Assembly (NCBI RefSeq): GCF_040643435.1
Contig: NZ_JBEYUH010000011.1
Span: forward strand, 92,889 to 156,888
Source of the DNA: Rhodococcus sp040643435
GTDB taxonomy: Bacteria; Actinomycetota; Actinomycetes; Mycobacteriales; Mycobacteriaceae
DNA length: 64,000 nt
Reading direction: 5' to 3'
Positions 62,023-64,000 of the stretch are shown here, one piece after another. Under the pieces are notes generated by a model that ran no database searches, was not told where the DNA came from, and worked only from the letters and a program-made list of their open reading frames with translations. How positions within the stretch are numbered: position 1 is the stretch's first letter; each line of letters begins with the position of its first letter. The position numbers were made by a program, and so were the translations under genes.

Positions 62023-63864
62023 ATGCCCCCGTTGAGGTCACGCACCACCACCGTCGGACGAAATGCTGCAGGAGCGCGCTCCCTGTGGCGCGCGACCGGC
62101 CTGACCGATTCCGATTTCGGCAAGCCGATCGTCGCGATCGCGAACTCCTACACGCAGTTCGTGCCGGGTCACGTCCATCTGAAGGATGTCGGTGAGATCG
62201 TCGCGAAGGCGGTGCGCGAAGCCGGTGGCGTCGCACGCGAATTCCACACGATCGCCGTCGACGACGGTATCGCCATGGGCCACGGCGGCATGCTCTACTC
62301 GCTGCCGAGCCGCGAAATCATCGCCGACTCCGTCGAATACATGGTCAACGCACACACCGCCGACGCACTGGTGTGCATCTCGAACTGCGACAAGATCACC
62401 CCGGGCATGCTCAATGCCGCGATGCGCCTGAACATCCCGACGATCTTCGTCTCGGGTGGCCCGATGGAGGCCGGCAAGGCCGTCGTGGTCGACGGTGTCG
62501 CGCACGCACCCACCGACCTCATCACCGCGATCTCCGCCTCCGCCAGCGAGGCCGTCGACGACGCGGGTCTCGACGAGGTCGAGCGCAGCGCATGCCCCAC
62601 CTGTGGTTCGTGCTCGGGCATGTTCACGGCCAATTCGATGAACTGCCTCACCGAGGCCCTCGGTCTCGCGCTGCCCGGCAACGGCTCGACCCTCGCCACC
62701 CACGAGGCGCGACGCGCCCTGTTCGAGACCGCCGGCACGACGATCGTCGAGGCGGCCCTGCGCTATTACCGGGACGACGACGAGTCGGTGCTGCCGCGCA
62801 ACATCGCGACCCCGGCCGCCTTCCGCAACGCCATGGCGCTCGACGTCGCGATGGGCGGCTCCACGAACACCGTGCTGCACACCCTCGCTGCCGCCCAGGA
62901 GGGCGAGGTCGACTTCGACCTGTCGACCATCGACGAGATCAGCCGCCGTGTGCCGTGCCTGGCGAAGGTGTCCCCGAACTCCGACTACCACATGGAGGAC
63001 GTGCATCGCGCCGGTGGCATCCCCGCGATTCTCGGCGAATTGCGGCGCGGCGGCCTGCTCGAGACCGACGTCTCCACCGTCCACACCGAGAGCTTCGACG
63101 AATGGCTCGACACCTGGGACATCCGCTCCGGTAAGGCATCCGAGACGGCCCTCGAACTCTTCCACGCCGCGCCGGGCGGTGTCCGCACCACCGAACCCTT
63201 CTCGACGAACAACCGCTGGTCGTCGCTGGACACCGACGCGGCCGGCGGCTGCATCCGTGACATCGAGCACGCCTACACCGTCGAAGGCGGCCTGTGCGTG
63301 CTGCGCGGCAATCTCGCGCCGGACGGCGCCATCCTCAAGACTGCGGGTATCGACGAGGATCTGTTCCACTTCGAAGGGCCGGCCTTCGTCGTCGAGTCGC
63401 AGGAGGAAGCCGTCTCGGTCATCCTCGGCAAGAAGATCAAGCCGGGCGACGTGGTGGTCGTGCGCTACGAGGGTCCCGCCGGTGGCCCCGGTATGCAGGA
63501 GATGCTGCACCCCACCTCGTTCCTCAAGGGCATCGGCCTGGGCAAGGTCTGCGCCCTGATCACCGACGGCCGCTTCTCGGGCGGCACCTCGGGCCTGTCC
63601 ATCGGCCACGTCTCCCCCGAGGCCGCATCCGGTGGTGTCATCGGCCTGGTCGAGAACGGCGACCGCATCCGCATCGATGTCGCGACCCGCACCCTCGAGG
63701 TGCTCGTCGACGACGACGTCCTCGCCGATCGACGCGCCAAGATGGAGGCCTCCGAGCGCCCGTGGCAGCCCGTCGACCGCGAACGAACGGTCTCGAAGGC
63801 GCTCCGTGCGTACGCAGCGCTGGCCACTTCCGCCGACAAGGGAGCCGTCCGCCGCGTGCTGTGA
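62023..63864 (+). CDS. ilvD: Dihydroxy-acid dehydratase
   Basis: A 613-residue Fe-S dehydratase producing 2-oxoisovalerate and 2-oxo-3-methylvalerate. Cluster ligands lie in CISNCDKITPGML and CPTCGSCSGMFTANSMN, and the C-terminal FSGGTSGLSIGHVSPEAASGG segment (given in part) is intact. AAGGAAG lies about seven bases before ATG 62023. It completes the Ile/Val pathway with ilvBNC; in mycobacteria ilvD is elsewhere. No leader peptide rich in branched-chain codons was found before it. Confidence 0.95.
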   Translation: MPPLRSRTTTVGRNAAGARSLWRATGLTDSDFGKPIVAIANSYTQFVPGHVHLKDVGEIVAKAVREAGGVAREFHTIAVDDGIAMGHGGMLYSLPSREIIADSVEYMVNAHTADALVCISNCDKITPGMLNAAMRLNIPTIFVSGGPMEAGKAVVVDGVAHAPTDLITAISASASEAVDDAGLDEVERSACPTCGSCSGMFTANSMNCLTEALGLALPGNGSTLATHEARRALFETAGTTIVEAALRYYRDDDESVLPRNIATPAAFRNAMALDVAMGGSTNTVLHTLAAAQEGEVDFDLSTIDEISRRVPCLAKVSPNSDYHMEDVHRAGGIPAILGELRRGGLLETDVSTVHTESFDEWLDTWDIRSGKASETALELFHAAPGGVRTTEPFSTNNRWSSLDTDAAGGCIRDIEHAYTVEGGLCVLRGNLAPDGAILKTAGIDEDLFHFEGPAFVVESQEEAVSVILGKKIKPGDVVVVRYEGPAGGPGMQEMLHPTSFLKGIGLGKVCALITDGRFSGGTSGLSIGHVSPEAASGGVIGLVENGDRIRIDVATRTLEVLVDDDVLADRRAKMEASERPWQPVDRERTVSKALRAYAALATSADKGAVRRVL

Positions 63865-63915
63865 GGCGGACCGAGTGCCGACGAGGAGGGGCCCCGCGAT
63901 CACCGGGGCGGGTTC

Positions 63916-63961
63916 ACATGATCGTCGCAACACTCTCAACGAGAGGTTGCGACGATCATGT
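63916..63961. terminator. Long palindrome downstream of ilvD
   Basis: ACATGATCGTCGCAAC (63916-63931) and GTTGCGACGATCATGT (63946-63961) form a perfect 16-bp stem, extended by CTCTC/GAGAG (63933-63937 with 63941-63945) around a 3-base loop; TCGTTT follows. A smaller hairpin, GCCCCG/CGGGGC (63891-63909), lies just before. Most likely the ilvD terminator. The last 39 bases of the window show no feature. Confidence 0.65.
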
Positions 63962-64000
63962 CGTTTGCGGAGGACTGCGACCGGTTCGGTAACCATCTGG

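Noticed and set aside
63918..63992. A 23-codon ORF with two Cys after ilvD, as a third Cys leader
   Set aside because: It lies almost wholly inside a palindrome that explains the sequence, and no sulfur gene is visible downstream.

Overview
The window is a high-GC chromosomal segment from an actinobacterium of the Mycobacteriales, most likely a Rhodococcus. Gene content and local order match mycobacterial and rhodococcal core loci: hrcA-dnaJ2-rsmE, hemW, sulfite reductase-cysH, lepA-rpsT-holA-comEC-comEA, octT-gpgP-rsfS-nadD, gpsA-cofC-ppk1-mutT1-hupB-leuDC-iclR, gltX, leuB-serA and ilvBNC. GTG and TTG starts are common, and many promoters sit 6-8 bases before a start codon, as in leaderless mRNAs. 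I see no insertion sequence, prophage, CRISPR array or region of foreign composition. The genus is an inference from protein similarity and synteny.

Layout. 1-6.1 kb: the end of an MFS exporter, a minus-strand heat-shock/ribosome group (hrcA, dnaJ2, rsmE, a hydrolase), a small conserved protein and hemW. 6.2-12 kb: a plus-strand assimilatory sulfate reduction operon (sulfite reductase, cysH, cysD, cysN, sirohydrochlorin chelatase). 12-14 kb: ppk2 and a universal stress protein. 13.9-18 kb: the sulfate ABC importer sbp-cysTWA on the minus strand. 18-25 kb: two tiny membrane proteins, a GH15 trehalase-like enzyme, a nitronate monooxygenase, lepA, a PemK-like protein, an aquaporin and rpsT. 25-40 kb: a long minus-strand run (holA, comEC, comEA, degV, octT, gpgP, rsfS, nadD, VWA-MoxR pair, proA, ddl, a Cys/Met-metabolism enzyme, gpsA). 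40-44 kb: cofC-ppk1-mutT1. 44-48.5 kb: hupB, leuDC, the divergent IclR regulator and a PPOX protein. 48.5-55.4 kb: three tRNAs, gltX, a FAH-family enzyme, an MFS transporter, leuB and serA. 55.6-64 kb: a SulP transporter, the ilvBNC operon, a PH-domain protein and ilvD.

How the genes work together. Sulfate imported by Sbp-CysTWA is adenylated by CysDN, reduced by CysH (an APS reductase) and then by siroheme sulfite reductase, whose siroheme needs the chelatase. Both halves of this pathway are preceded by a short, apparently leaderless ORF rich in Cys codons near its end: 7 Cys in a 36-residue peptide before sir, and a Cys-Cys pair in a 30-residue peptide before sbp. In both 5' regions the ribosome-binding site of the first structural gene has a perfect upstream complement. 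This looks like two cysteine-responsive attenuators controlling one pathway. The branched-chain amino acid genes (ilvBNC, ilvD, leuB, leuCD) form a second theme; ilvB carries a classic attenuator, with a 15-codon leader rich in Leu/Val/Ile codons and a strong intrinsic terminator. Polyphosphate (ppk1, ppk2), methylglucose lipopolysaccharide synthesis (octT, gpgP), F420 synthesis (cofC) and DNA uptake/competence (comEC, comEA) are further themes.

Convergent gene pairs are often separated by long, near-perfect palindromes of 12-18 bp stems that serve as terminators. They are listed individually.
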